Shown here one piece after another: positions 13,517 through 20,668 of a DNA stretch of 39,196 bases. A model generated the notes under the pieces. The model was not told the origin of the DNA and did not search any database. It saw only the letters and a program-made list of their open reading frames with translations. Both the position numbers and the translations under genes were made by a program. This DNA comes from an uncultured Opitutia bacterium. Lineage in GTDB: Bacteria; Verrucomicrobiota; Verrucomicrobiia; Opitutales; UBA953. The stretch lies in the NCBI GenBank assembly GCA_937874455.1, contig CALNBE010000236.1:1-39196 (forward strand), in the 5' to 3' direction. How positions within the stretch are numbered: the first letter of the stretch is position 1; every line of letters begins with the position of its first letter.

Positions 13517-14017
13517 TTATTCGTCCTCGGGCAGGCAGCCATCCGGGGCCGGCGGTTTCGGGCAGGCCGGCCGGCACGGGCCGGGGCCGGGTGTCTCCTC
13601 TCCGCACTCCGGGCAGATCGAAAGCTGCAGCTCTCCCCGAAGGTAGAGGATCAGGGCCTCCCGGTCATACCAGAAAATGACCGGGCTGCGCTGGTCGCAC
13701 ACGAAGTGCACGGGGCAGTTGAACTGGTCGGCCAGACCGGGCCGGAATCGTGGAACTGTCACGGCCACGACCTCCGGTAGGGCCGGGTCGAAGTGCTCGC
13801 GGAAATATCCGTCAGTGTGGAAGAACCACATGTCGTTCCGCTTCACGATCCAATCCCCGGGCTGGCAGGCGGCCTCGTTGGGGTAGGCAGGAAAGGACAG
13901 GTCTCCGGCCTGGTTGAGCTTCAGGCTGGGCATCAGGGCCCGGACCTGCTCGGCATTGCGGCCCGTCCATTGGATGGCCTCGACGGGCTGGGGTTTGGTT
14001 TTATGCGTCGGGGTCAT
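13517..14017 (-). CDS. Phage protein with PGDWIV motif
   Basis: A 166-residue protein. The N-terminal 90 residues (KPQPVEAIQWTGRN; QPGDWIVKRNDMWFF; YFREHFDP) match a common small phage family of unknown function, recognised by the EAIQWTG opening and the GDWI motif. The remaining 75 residues add a second domain ending with a Cys cluster (CPECGEETPGPGPCRPACP) that may bind zinc. The N-terminal module has a paralogue at the start of the fusion protein at 29610-30554 (EAVRITKEN, PGYWATRS). The role is unknown. Confidence 0.65.
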   Translation of the reverse strand: MTPTHKTKPQPVEAIQWTGRNAEQVRALMPSLKLNQAGDLSFPAYPNEAACQPGDWIVKRNDMWFFHTDGYFREHFDPALPEVVAVTVPRFRPGLADQFNCPVHFVCDQRSPVIFWYDREALILYLRGELQLSICPECGEETPGPGPCRPACPKPPAPDGCLPEDE

Positions 14018-14031
14018 CGGCTTGGTCGGCC

Positions 14032-14505
14032 TCAGTCATCGTTCGGGTTGAGCGGGTCGGTGCCTTTGCCTCCTTCCAGCCGGACCAGCGTCCGGGCCTT
14101 CCAGAGCTCGATCAGCCCGAGGGCGGCCAGCCGGTCTCCCCAGAAGACGTGGGCGGTGCTGATCGTCTCGGTGCCCTCGCTGGTCACGGCGAAGATCACC
14201 CCGGCCCGGGTGTGCTCGGAAACGTCGCGGTAGATCTCGTTGAAGGCCTCCACGTCGGCTGCCGTCAGACCATGCCCACCCTTCCTGTCCTTGATGTTGA
14301 TCAGCCGGTGCAGGGCGACCTGCTGGATGGTCGTTCCCCAGTGGGTCCAGAACCATTGCGACCCGTTGTCTTCCCCGGGGTTCTCTGCTTCCACGATGAC
14401 CACCCCGGCGGTGGTCAGGCCGGCCAGGGCCTCCTTGGAAAAGCCGAGGAGGTCGTTCATGAATTTGGCGTGCTGGTCGTGCTGGTCTTGCTGGGTCTGG
14501 TTCAT
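14032..14505 (-). CDS. Hypothetical protein near portal
   Basis: A 157-residue protein (MNQTQQDQHDQHAKFMNDLL) that I do not recognise. It has a helical N-terminus, a central NIKDRKGGHGLTAADVEAFN stretch and a C-terminal LAALGLIELWKARTLVRLEG. It lies directly downstream of the portal gene. The leader (GATAAACCCACCCGAAA) is the tail of a composite palindrome-TTCCCCGAT element, so its expression may be governed by that site. Confidence 0.55.
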   Translation of the reverse strand: MNQTQQDQHDQHAKFMNDLLGFSKEALAGLTTAGVVIVEAENPGEDNGSQWFWTHWGTTIQQVALHRLINIKDRKGGHGLTAADVEAFNEIYRDVSEHTRAGVIFAVTSEGTETISTAHVFWGDRLAALGLIELWKARTLVRLEGGKGTDPLNPNDD

Positions 14506-14537
14506 TTTCGGGTGGGTTTATCGGGGAAATGGGGTCC

Positions 14538-14553
14538 GGCGCCAATTGGCGCC
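14538..14553. repeat. 16-bp palindrome, copy 3 (composite element)
   Basis: Perfect GGCGCCAATTGGCGCC six bases beyond the portal stop. On the minus strand nine bases lead to TTCCCCGAT at 14520-14528, followed by AAACCCACCCGAAA and the ATG at 14505. Confidence 0.92.
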
Positions 14554-14559
14554 GAGGCT

Positions 14560-16089
14560 TCAGGCGGCCTTCTTCACCGGCGGTTTCTTGCCGCTTCCGG
14601 GGGCGGGCGGTTCGTTGGTGGGAGGTGGTTTGTTCGGGTCCAATGGCAGCGGCGGCGGCAGGGCCGGGTTCGCATCGATGCTGTCCTGTTCGTCCTCGAA
14701 GGTCCAGCCGGGCTTGTAGAGCTCCCCGCGCTCCATCTGGTGGAAGAAGGTTTCCTTGCTGATGTGGCCGGCCTGCAGGGTGGCGACCATGGCGGTCAGC
14801 ATTTCCGGGGTGATGCTGGCAGAGGTGAAATCGGTATTGAGGCTGTATTTGATCTTCGGATCGAGGACGGTCGCGGTGCCGAGCCACCAGTCGGCGATTT
14901 GGCATGCCCGGGAAAGGGTCTCGCTGATCTGGCCTCCGATCCGGGCGAGGGTGCTCGTCTCGGCCGAGGCCTCCAGGGCCACGGTGTCATATGCTTTGGC
15001 ATCCCCTCCTTTCGGCTCGATCAGCCGGGCGCCAACCGCGGCCATTTGGGTCTGCTTCTCCTCGGCTGCTTTCTCCAGGCACGACACGCCTTGGCCGTTG
15101 AATTCAAGGAATCCGCAGTCTGCGTCCGGGTTGTCCGTGACCCAGGCGAAGCTCGCGCCCAGGGCGAGCTCGGGATTTGGGTTGGCCTCGGATCCGAAGC
15201 ACTTCGCCCATGGTGTCGGAACGCCGCAGACGTGGCGGGCGTTCTCCAGGTCGGCGCTCGTCCGGAAGTGGCTGAGGTTGATGTTGGCGATGTCCTCCAT
15301 TGGGCTCCGTCCGATCTTCTCGCCCGGCTTGTCGGCGTTGTGGAAGATGAACGGGATGAAGTCCAGGGGGACGCCCCGGCGGGTATACTGCGTGGTCAGT
15401 TCCGGGACCATGACCGGGTCGCTGGGGGCTGGTCCAGTGCCGGGGCTGGTGGTGGTGACCACGGCGGGGCTCCGCGGGGTCTGCCAGATTTCGCAGCTGG
15501 CGCGGCCATCGACCAGCCGGAGCACGCGGTAGGAGATCACGAGCTCCTTCTCGAATTCGTCGGTCGGCTTGGCCACGTAGGCGGCGTCCATCAACACTAG
15601 CTTGATCAGCTGCATCCGGCCTTTGATGCGGGCGACCTCCCAGTTCAGGATGGAGGTCCCTGGGTAGAAGCTGAAATATGGCCGGTTCTCTCCGTCCTCG
15701 GCACTGAAGTCGATCAGCGTCCCGCAGCGGCCAGTCCCGCAGACCGCCTCGGTTACCTGCCGGGCGTAGCTGAAAAGCGGCCCGCCGGCCAGGTCGGCAT
15801 CAGCCTTGAAATCGTCCAGCGAGGTGGGGAGCTCGTCGGTCGGTGGTTTCCGGAACAGGAAGCCCATCATGGCCTCATGGGTGCGGCCTGTGGCGTTGAA
15901 GAAGCATGCCCGGGCAAGGTATGCGGCATAAGCGGCCCGGCCTTCGTCGCTCTCGTTCTGGCCGGCCAGCATGGGCAGGAACTTGGCCCCGCCGGCTTTG
16001 ACTGCGTGCTCCCCCTCGATGCAGGTTTCCACGGTCCGCCAGATGGGCAGGGCGGCGACGTAATCCGGGTGCGGTGTCTGGACTGGCAT
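14560..16089 (-). CDS. Portal protein (DUF4055-like)
   Basis: A 509-residue protein with the size and layout of phage portal proteins of the DUF4055 family: an N-terminal helical segment (YAAYLARACFFNATGRTHEA, then MMGFLFRKPPTDE), a wing with YFSFYPGTSILNWEVARIKG and LVLMDAAY, a PLDFIPFIFHNADK motif, and a long C-terminal helix followed by a Pro/Lys-rich tail (PPPTNEPPAPGSGKKPPVKK). The portal is the dodecameric ring for DNA entry and exit at one capsid vertex. It is unusually far from the large terminase: about 7 kb of small genes and a fibre-like gene intervene. Confidence 0.88.
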   Translation of the reverse strand: MPVQTPHPDYVAALPIWRTVETCIEGEHAVKAGGAKFLPMLAGQNESDEGRAAYAAYLARACFFNATGRTHEAMMGFLFRKPPTDELPTSLDDFKADADLAGGPLFSYARQVTEAVCGTGRCGTLIDFSAEDGENRPYFSFYPGTSILNWEVARIKGRMQLIKLVLMDAAYVAKPTDEFEKELVISYRVLRLVDGRASCEIWQTPRSPAVVTTTSPGTGPAPSDPVMVPELTTQYTRRGVPLDFIPFIFHNADKPGEKIGRSPMEDIANINLSHFRTSADLENARHVCGVPTPWAKCFGSEANPNPELALGASFAWVTDNPDADCGFLEFNGQGVSCLEKAAEEKQTQMAAVGARLIEPKGGDAKAYDTVALEASAETSTLARIGGQISETLSRACQIADWWLGTATVLDPKIKYSLNTDFTSASITPEMLTAMVATLQAGHISKETFFHQMERGELYKPGWTFEDEQDSIDANPALPPPLPLDPNKPPPTNEPPAPGSGKKPPVKKAA

Positions 16090-16129
16090 TCAGACCGATA
16101 TCCTTCGGGCTGGATCCTGCAAAGGGATT

Positions 16130-16525
16130 TCAGGGTTCCTCTGGATCGGGAACCGGCCATTCGTCGGCCAGGAAATACGTCAGCGTCAGGGTTCGCAGAA
16201 CCGGCAGCAGCGCAGCCAGCCGCCCACCGCGCAGGGCGTCGGAAAGCAGGTCTGCGCAAACGTAAAGTTGGCCCCCCGTCTGGGCGCGTCCCGTTATGCA
16301 AGTATCCGCCGGGCAGGCAGCATTCAGCGCGGCCAGCTGCGGCGCCGTGACCGGCAGCCACCACCGTGAGAGATATTCCCTCTGGATCGGCTGAAAGGAA
16401 GGCTCTGGCATCAGGGCAGCCTCCAGCGTGGCCCGGTCAGACGCGGACAGCCCATCCCAGCTGACGGGATTGGCCCGGATGCTGTCGCCCACGGCGACTA
16501 TGGCGGCGAGTTGTTCCGGGGTCAT
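16130..16525 (-). CDS. Hypothetical protein upstream of portal
   Basis: A 131-residue protein (MTPEQLAAIVAVGDSIRANP) with leucine-rich helices (TLEAALMPEPSFQPIQ; LLSDALRGGRLAALLPVLRT) and a C-terminal ADEWPVPDPEEP. It is unrecognised. Its start is in an ATGA overlap with the fibre-like gene (16522-16525), so the two are co-translated and may act together, for example as a fibre and a small partner or chaperone. That link is inference from coupling alone. Confidence 0.55.
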   Translation of the reverse strand: MTPEQLAAIVAVGDSIRANPVSWDGLSASDRATLEAALMPEPSFQPIQREYLSRWWLPVTAPQLAALNAACPADTCITGRAQTGGQLYVCADLLSDALRGGRLAALLPVLRTLTLTYFLADEWPVPDPEEP

Positions 16526-17538
16526 GCCTGGAGGCTGTTGTGATAGTTTTGCAGGATGGATTCAAGCAGGGCGCGCTGACCAGATGTTTGCACTGATGGC
16601 CCGGTTCCAAATGCTGAAATACGAGCATCTGATATACCGACTGCGGCTCTTGAAAAGAAAGTCAATGCATTTGCGCTGTTTCCGTCTGTAGCTATAGAAA
16701 ATACTTGCTCTGTATTCTGATTCCGGAAAACAAACTGTCCGGAGTTCATTCGATCCATCAGAAATAGACCAGTCAAACTGCTGGTGTTACCCGATGGAGT
16801 CTGGATGGTGGTATTTTTTGCCCTGGCTGCAAGCTCGTCTCCGGCAGAAGCCTTCAATAGTTGAATGGTTCCGGTGCCGCCTCCGGTCGAATTTCCAAAA
16901 TAGGCCTTGACAGTCAATGCTGATGTTGGCGCCGAGGTAACCCAACACCATGCAGAAAAATCATTTTGGCCATTCGCGTTGCCCGCCCAGTCTGTTCCAA
17001 GGTATTTGGTTGTTCCGTCGCTCATCCACCCCGTCAGCAAATCAATATCCCCGCTGACAAAGTTGTTGTTTGTGATTGCCCCGCCCTTCCCGGCCACCAG
17101 CCCGCCCGCGATGGTGTTCGTCCCGGCCAGCACGCGGTATTTGAAGCCGGTGAAAAGTCCGGCGGCCTTCAGAGCAATCACCATGTCATCACGGAGCCAT
17201 TTGTTGTTGGCGCGATTTCCTGGGGAGCTGCCCCATTCGCCTGATCCGCCTGCCGAAATCACTGCGGTAATTTCTGCGGCGGCGTCAGTGTCATACGCCG
17301 CAACGGTCCTTGTGTTGCTGGCCGGGGCCTGGGTGATCAGGTCGCCAGGGCTGGTGGTGTAGGGCACGGCAAAGGTATTGCCGGTTTGGCCGATCACGTC
17401 CACGCCGTTGATTCGCCATTGGCCGGCCCGGGTGCTGGTGAGGGTGTTCCCCGGGCGGGCGGTGCCAGTAATCACCCCCGGGGTGGGCTTCCCGGGACGG
17501 CTCAGGCCAAATCCTACGCCAAATCCAAAGCCGGGCAT
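16522..17538 (-). CDS. Fibre or surface-binding-like protein
   Basis: A 338-residue protein. A Gly/Phe-rich start (MPGFGFGVGFGLSRPGKP) leads into a small beta domain (GTARPGNTLTSTRAGQWRIN) typical of phage virion repeats. Residues 150-335 look like a carbohydrate-binding jelly-roll of the LamG/concanavalin class (LFLMDRMNSGQFVFRNQNTE; ARISAFGTGPSVQTSGQRAL). The coding DNA between about 16550 and 17300 is visibly richer in A/T than its neighbours, suggesting separate acquisition, as is common for host-recognition genes. It could be a tail fibre, head fibre or adhesin; no catalytic residues are recognised. Confidence 0.5.
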   Translation of the reverse strand: MPGFGFGVGFGLSRPGKPTPGVITGTARPGNTLTSTRAGQWRINGVDVIGQTGNTFAVPYTTSPGDLITQAPASNTRTVAAYDTDAAAEITAVISAGGSGEWGSSPGNRANNKWLRDDMVIALKAAGLFTGFKYRVLAGTNTIAGGLVAGKGGAITNNNFVSGDIDLLTGWMSDGTTKYLGTDWAGNANGQNDFSAWCWVTSAPTSALTVKAYFGNSTGGGTGTIQLLKASAGDELAARAKNTTIQTPSGNTSSLTGLFLMDRMNSGQFVFRNQNTEQVFSIATDGNSANALTFFSRAAVGISDARISAFGTGPSVQTSGQRALLESILQNYHNSLQA

Positions 17539-17541
17539 AAT

Positions 17542-17808
17542 TCAGGAGGCGAGGATTGCGCAGACGGATCCGCTGGTCAGCTGGAAGGCCTTCAGCCTGA
17601 AGGGCAGCTGCATCCCTGCCGGGAATGTCACACCGGTCAGGCCTGTGGCTTTATAGTTCCCGTCTGCGGTCACGGACGCAAAGATGGTGTCGGTCAGGAC
17701 AAGGAACCCGATGACCCTCATGGTTTTGGCGGTCGTGTTGCTCACGACTTCGGCCCCGCCTCCGCCGCTGAGGGTGCTTGCGATTTTTCCTCCAGTGAGT
17801 GCGCTCAT
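17542..17808 (-). CDS. Small virion-like beta protein
   Basis: An 88-residue protein beginning MSALTGGKIASTLSGGGGAE. It is Gly/Thr/Val-rich, with alternating strands (TMRVIGFLVLTDTIFASVTA; GVTFPAGMQLPFRLKAFQLT). The pattern resembles small phage head-fibre or decoration proteins that precede fibre genes. I chose the start at 17808 because sequence upstream of it loses this composition. It lies three bases from the fibre-like gene, so the two probably work together. Confidence 0.55.
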   Translation of the reverse strand: MSALTGGKIASTLSGGGGAEVVSNTTAKTMRVIGFLVLTDTIFASVTADGNYKATGLTGVTFPAGMQLPFRLKAFQLTSGSVCAILAS

Positions 17809-17852
17809 GCCCGGCACTATGCCTGGCCAGAAGCTGGGCGCAAAGGTTTTCC

Positions 17853-18119
17853 TCAGACCTGCGGCGGGCTCGGGGGCCGGTGGTTGGTCAGGTCCTTGGC
17901 TGCCATCCACCAAGCCTTTCCGGACATGGCCCGGCCTTTGACTTTGACGTATCGGCGGCATTGGCTCACTGCCTCGATCTGGACGCGCCAATTGTTCCCC
18001 TTTCCGTTCTTGGGTGGGGCGACGGCGTGCCAGCCTCTGCCCAGGCCGGCTTCCAGCTGGGCATAAAAATCGGCGGATCGCTTCTCCGCGAGGGTCATGC
18101 GTGGGATGGTCTTTTTCAT
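17853..18119 (-). CDS. Small basic hypothetical protein
   Basis: An 88-residue basic protein (MKKTIPRMTLAEKRSADFYA). The centre GRGWHAVAPPKNGKGNNWRV and VSQCRRYVKVKGRAM suggests a small nucleic-acid-binding or structural fold, but no family is recognised. I chose the start at 18119 because it makes an ATGA overlap with the membrane gene upstream; a longer start at 18143 would overlap that gene further. Confidence 0.5.
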   Translation of the reverse strand: MKKTIPRMTLAEKRSADFYAQLEAGLGRGWHAVAPPKNGKGNNWRVQIEAVSQCRRYVKVKGRAMSGKAWWMAAKDLTNHRPPSPPQV

Positions 18120-18238
18120 GATGGTCCAAGTATCCATTTCCAAATTTCGATAATGGCGCGGATCCCTGCTCCCACTGCTGTGCTCCAGAACACGATAGCC
18201 GGAATGGCATAGATGCCTTCGATCAGTTTCTTTTTCAT
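18116..18238 (-). CDS. Tiny membrane protein
   Basis: A 40-residue protein (MKKKLIEGIYAIPAIVFWST, then a continuous hydrophobic stretch ending in GPS). The charged start and single transmembrane helix are clear. ATGA overlaps on both sides support translation. It belongs to a run of small membrane genes (18116-20114) in which lysis functions such as holin or spanin might be sought, though no endolysin lies in the window. Confidence 0.5.
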   Translation of the reverse strand: MKKKLIEGIYAIPAIVFWSTAVGAGIRAIIEIWKWILGPS

Positions 18239-18426
18239 GGCGGGATGGGTCTGGCGGGCCGGCCTTCGCGCTTGGCGGCGAGTTGCTCGGCCTCGTTGGC
18301 GTAGCTGAACTTCTGGGCTTCGGTGAGGCCGCGGCCGGCTGGTGGCCGGACCTGCGGGGGGAGGCAGATTCCGGCCAGCAGCAGCACCGCGGCTGCGGTC
18401 ATGGCGTAGACGGGTCCGTTGGTCAT
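18235..18426 (-). CDS. Small membrane-anchored protein
   Basis: A 63-residue protein: MTNGPVYAMTAAAVLLLAGI gives a single N-terminal transmembrane or signal segment with a cysteine directly after, although the residue before it (Ile) is poor for a lipobox. The remainder (LTEAQKFSYANEAEQLAAKR) is a charged helix and then a Pro-rich tail. It is chained to both neighbours by ATGA overlaps. It might be a spanin-like or signal-anchored protein. Confidence 0.5.
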   Translation of the reverse strand: MTNGPVYAMTAAAVLLLAGICLPPQVRPPAGRGLTEAQKFSYANEAEQLAAKREGRPARPIPP

Positions 18427-18683
18427 TTCCCGATCCTTTCCAGCACGTAAAATACGGACAGTGCCAGCAAGAGCCAGGTGGGAATGATGACGAACAGGGC
18501 GTTGTCCCGAAGCCACTCAATGTGTTCCAGCTGGGCCCGGATCTCTTCACGGGTCATCGGCTTCATGCGGGCTGGAGGTCCCTCCGTTTGGGTTTGACCG
18601 GCTTCCCGGTGCCGGATGGGCATGGGCCGGGGCCGCCGGGGCTCCGGCTCAGGGTCGATTTGGGGTGGTGGTGTCGGGTTCAT
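18423..18683 (-). CDS. Small membrane protein
   Basis: An 86-residue protein with a Pro/Arg-rich N-terminal half (MNPTPPPQIDPEPEPRRPRP), an amphipathic helix (TREEIRAQLEHIEWLRDNAL) and a transmembrane helix (VIIPTWLLLALSVFYVL) at the C-terminus. The start at 18683 makes an ATGA overlap with the upstream gene; an internal ATG at residue 40 would give a 47-residue membrane core. The topology suggests a cytoplasmic N-terminus. Function is unknown. Confidence 0.5.
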   Translation of the reverse strand: MNPTPPPQIDPEPEPRRPRPMPIRHREAGQTQTEGPPARMKPMTREEIRAQLEHIEWLRDNALFVIIPTWLLLALSVFYVLERIGK

Positions 18684-19012
18684 TTCGGGTGCCAGAGTTC
18701 GTTGGTGGTGATTTCATCAGGGAGGATCTCCGTGGCGCCCTCGCGGATGAGACCGGGGACGTAGAAGTGGCGGGCGTATCCGAGCACGACCTGCTGGCGG
18801 CCTTGGTTGTCGGCGATGAAGGGATGCAGCCCTTTTGTCGGTCCGTTGGTATCTGCCGGCAGCAGCCAGCCGGTTCGGCCATAGTGCAAGTCGTCGAACG
18901 GCGCGGCGATGTAGATGGCCCGGGTCGCTGCTTGGATCGGCAGCGGGTTTTTCGGCTCGGTCGCGGTCCTGGGAATGACCGGATCCGGGATGCGGTAGTC
19001 GGGGCGGCTCAT
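18680..19012 (-). CDS. Hypothetical protein
   Basis: A 110-residue protein (MSRPDYRIPDPVIPRTATEP) with a proline-rich start and then a strand-rich body (RAIYIAAPFDDLHYGRTGWL; QVVLGYARHFYVPGLI). No family is recognised. The start at 19012 overlaps the stop of the two-helix membrane gene by four bases. It lies within a run of small genes that show near-perfect ATGA chaining. Confidence 0.5.
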   Translation of the reverse strand: MSRPDYRIPDPVIPRTATEPKNPLPIQAATRAIYIAAPFDDLHYGRTGWLLPADTNGPTKGLHPFIADNQGRQQVVLGYARHFYVPGLIREGATEILPDEITTNELWHPK

Positions 19013-19245
19013 GTCCAGCGGATCCAGCCCTTGATGGAGGCCAGCACTACGAGATTGATCAGGGTGAGGATCAGCGTCCACTTCCGGCGCTGGGAGACAA
19101 TGGTCTTGGCCCGGATGATGTGGTCGAGGAGGTTCCCCGGATGCTTCGGGTTGCTCAGCCGGGCGATGACCTCGGCGAAGGCTGCTGCCGCGAGGAAGCA
19201 GAAGAGGATCAGGATCAGGGCTCTGGTGTCGATCTCGTAGTGCAT
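19009..19245 (-). CDS. Two-helix small membrane protein
   Basis: A 78-residue protein (MHYEIDTRALILILFCFLAA) with one transmembrane segment at residues 8-27, a charged cytoplasmic loop (RLSNPKHPGNLLDHIIRAKT) and a second hydrophobic segment near residues 55-70 (WTLILTLINLVVLASIKG). Two-helix proteins of this size in phage accessory regions include holins, so that is one candidate role, without further support. Confidence 0.5.
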   Translation of the reverse strand: MHYEIDTRALILILFCFLAAAAFAEVIARLSNPKHPGNLLDHIIRAKTIVSQRRKWTLILTLINLVVLASIKGWIRWT

Positions 19246-19258
19246 GGCTTTGGTGGGG

Positions 19259-19612
19259 TTAGTCGTCCTGGCCGAACATGTCCGGGGTCCCGTCGTCGGG
19301 TCCAAGGCGGTGGGCGGTTTTGGTGGTTGTCTTGACGCTGTGCGTCACGGCGGTCGTGACGAGGAGCTTCTCAAGGTCGAAGGTGATCCCGAGTGCGATT
19401 TTGAAGGTCGGGGATCCTTCCTCGGACTTCTCATCTTTGATGCGGTCCATGTCCTTGAGGATCTGGACCTCGTTGGCCCGGAGGGCCGCGGCCAGGTCTT
19501 TGCCTGCGTGGGTCACGATGGCCTGGAGGTGCTCGTTGAGTGGGCCATCGTCCACGGCTGTGGGTGGCGGGGGCTTGGGCAGGGGTGGTGTCGATCTGCG
19601 TTTGGTTGCCAT
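19259..19612 (-). CDS. Hypothetical protein
   Basis: A 117-residue protein. A basic Pro-rich start (MATKRRSTPPLPKPPPPTAV) leads to a helical core (ALRANEVQILKDMDRIKDEK) and a strand-rich end (TFKIALGITFDLEKLLVTTA). No family is recognised. The composition suggests a soluble DNA- or protein-associated factor. Its start follows the stop of the next gene by two bases, and the reading upstream loses coding character. Confidence 0.5.
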   Translation of the reverse strand: MATKRRSTPPLPKPPPPTAVDDGPLNEHLQAIVTHAGKDLAAALRANEVQILKDMDRIKDEKSEEGSPTFKIALGITFDLEKLLVTTAVTHSVKTTTKTAHRLGPDDGTPDMFGQDD

Positions 19613-19614
19613 GG

Positions 19615-19833
19615 TCAGTTGGGTAGGTATTGCAGCCGGCCGGCGGCGGTGCACCGGTAGTAGACCTTCAGTGTCTTGACCGGCTGCGGGTTGTTGGTGG
19701 TTTGGGTTTCGAATCCTTCGGGGTGATCCCACTCCGTGGCTATGGTCCGGACCAGGGTGTCACCGATCTGGATCGGCTTGACCATGTCCTTCACTTCGCC
19801 ATCGAGCGGGCCTCCAAAGAATTCAAATTTCAT
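19615..19833 (-). CDS. Small FFGGPLDGE phage protein
   Basis: A 72-residue protein starting MKFEFFGGPLDGEVKDMV. The FxGGPxDGE opening is, from memory, common in small proteins of actinobacterial and proteobacterial phages; their function is unknown. The end KVYYRCTAAGRLQYL continues the typical pattern of a Y.Y... strand. The protein at 36980-37321 has a related SFLDGPAEGQ opening, so a second diverged member may be present. Confidence 0.6.
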   Translation of the reverse strand: MKFEFFGGPLDGEVKDMVKPIQIGDTLVRTIATEWDHPEGFETQTTNNPQPVKTLKVYYRCTAAGRLQYLPN

Positions 19834-20114
19834 TGCTCGTCGAAACGGGCTTCGATGCGGCGCTCAAGGTCCTTTCGGACGGCCACGTTGTCGGTTTTCT
19901 GGATCTCGCTCCACATGATGAGCTCCCGCTTCTGGCTCTCATAAAGCTCGGCCTGCAGCTTGTCGTCCGGTGTCGGTTCCTCGGCTTTGGCGCGAAGCTC
20001 GGCCTGCAGCTTGTCGAGCCGGTCCTGGGTGGTCACGGCGGCGTTGAAGTAGAAGCCGCTGATTGAGCACATGACGACCATCAGAAGGAAAGTGAGGATG
20101 GTTCCTTGTTTCAT
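19830..20114 (-). CDS. Membrane-anchored coiled-coil protein
   Basis: A 94-residue protein: an N-terminal transmembrane helix (MKQGTILTFLLMVVMCSISG) is followed by about 65 residues of charged heptad-like helix (QDRLDKLQAELRAKAEEPTP; SQKRELIMWSEIQKTDNVAV). This type II topology with a periplasmic coiled coil is that of an inner-membrane spanin (Rz-like), although no outer-membrane partner is firmly identified. It overlaps both neighbours by ATGA. Confidence 0.5.
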   Translation of the reverse strand: MKQGTILTFLLMVVMCSISGFYFNAAVTTQDRLDKLQAELRAKAEEPTPDDKLQAELYESQKRELIMWSEIQKTDNVAVRKDLERRIEARFDEQ

Positions 20115-20407
20115 GCGGTGGCGGCCTCCTTCTTCCAGCGGCGGGCGGTTTTGACGCAGACGTTGAAGCGCTCGGCCTGGCTGACCGCGGTGGCGGATGG
20201 ATCGAACCCTTCCGGGGCCGGGGCCGCGGCGGGGCCGTTCCGGCGGGGCGAGTCTCCTTCCAGTTCGCGGAGCCAGCGGTAGACCGTGGGCAGGCTCACT
20301 CCGTGCATAGCGGCGAGCACCTTCACGCTTTTCGTGCGGTCGATGTTCTTCGGTGGTGGGCTCTTCGGCCTGCCGATCTTCTTCGGCTTTTCGGGTTCGG
20401 GTTTCAT
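20111..20407 (-). CDS. Helix-turn-helix protein
   Basis: A 98-residue basic protein. An N-terminal basic arm (KPKKIGRPKSPPPKNIDRTK, with GRPK like an AT hook) leads to a helix-turn-helix at residues 28-48 (VKVLAAMHGVSLPTVYRWLR). A second HTH-like unit is at the C-terminus (SQAERFNVCVKTARRWKKEA). It is a likely small DNA-binding regulator of phage genes. It could be the binder of one of the dispersed sites described here. It is the start of a gene chain, preceded by a 45-base gap. Confidence 0.65.
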   Translation of the reverse strand: MKPEPEKPKKIGRPKSPPPKNIDRTKSVKVLAAMHGVSLPTVYRWLRELEGDSPRRNGPAAAPAPEGFDPSATAVSQAERFNVCVKTARRWKKEAATA

Positions 20408-20452
20408 GTGAGGGTATTGTCGGGGAGGGAATGGTTTTGTCAAGAAGTCTGG

Positions 20453-20668
20453 TCAGTTCTGGGCGCCGTTTCCGATGTAATGGTCAGGTCGGTTTTTGTG
20501 GGCTGTCAGGCTGGCGTTTGGTGAGGCCTTTGACCGGCGCTCCATTTCAGCCCTCCATTCCGGATCTGCTTGCAGCTTGGCCAGTTTCCTGGCCTCGGCC
20601 TTGGCTGCTTTGCGTTCCGCGGCCCGGCGTTCAGCCTGCTGCTTTTTGCGGTATTGGGCGGAGGTCAT
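20453..20668 (-). CDS. Small basic helical protein
   Basis: A 71-residue protein (MTSAQYRKKQQAERRAAERK) that is a long basic/acidic helix for 45 residues and then a short tail (NRPDHYIGNGAQN). It is unrecognised and could bind nucleic acid or protein. It overlaps the ASCH gene by four bases (20665-20668). Confidence 0.5.
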   Translation of the reverse strand: MTSAQYRKKQQAERRAAERKAAKAEARKLAKLQADPEWRAEMERRSKASPNASLTAHKNRPDHYIGNGAQN

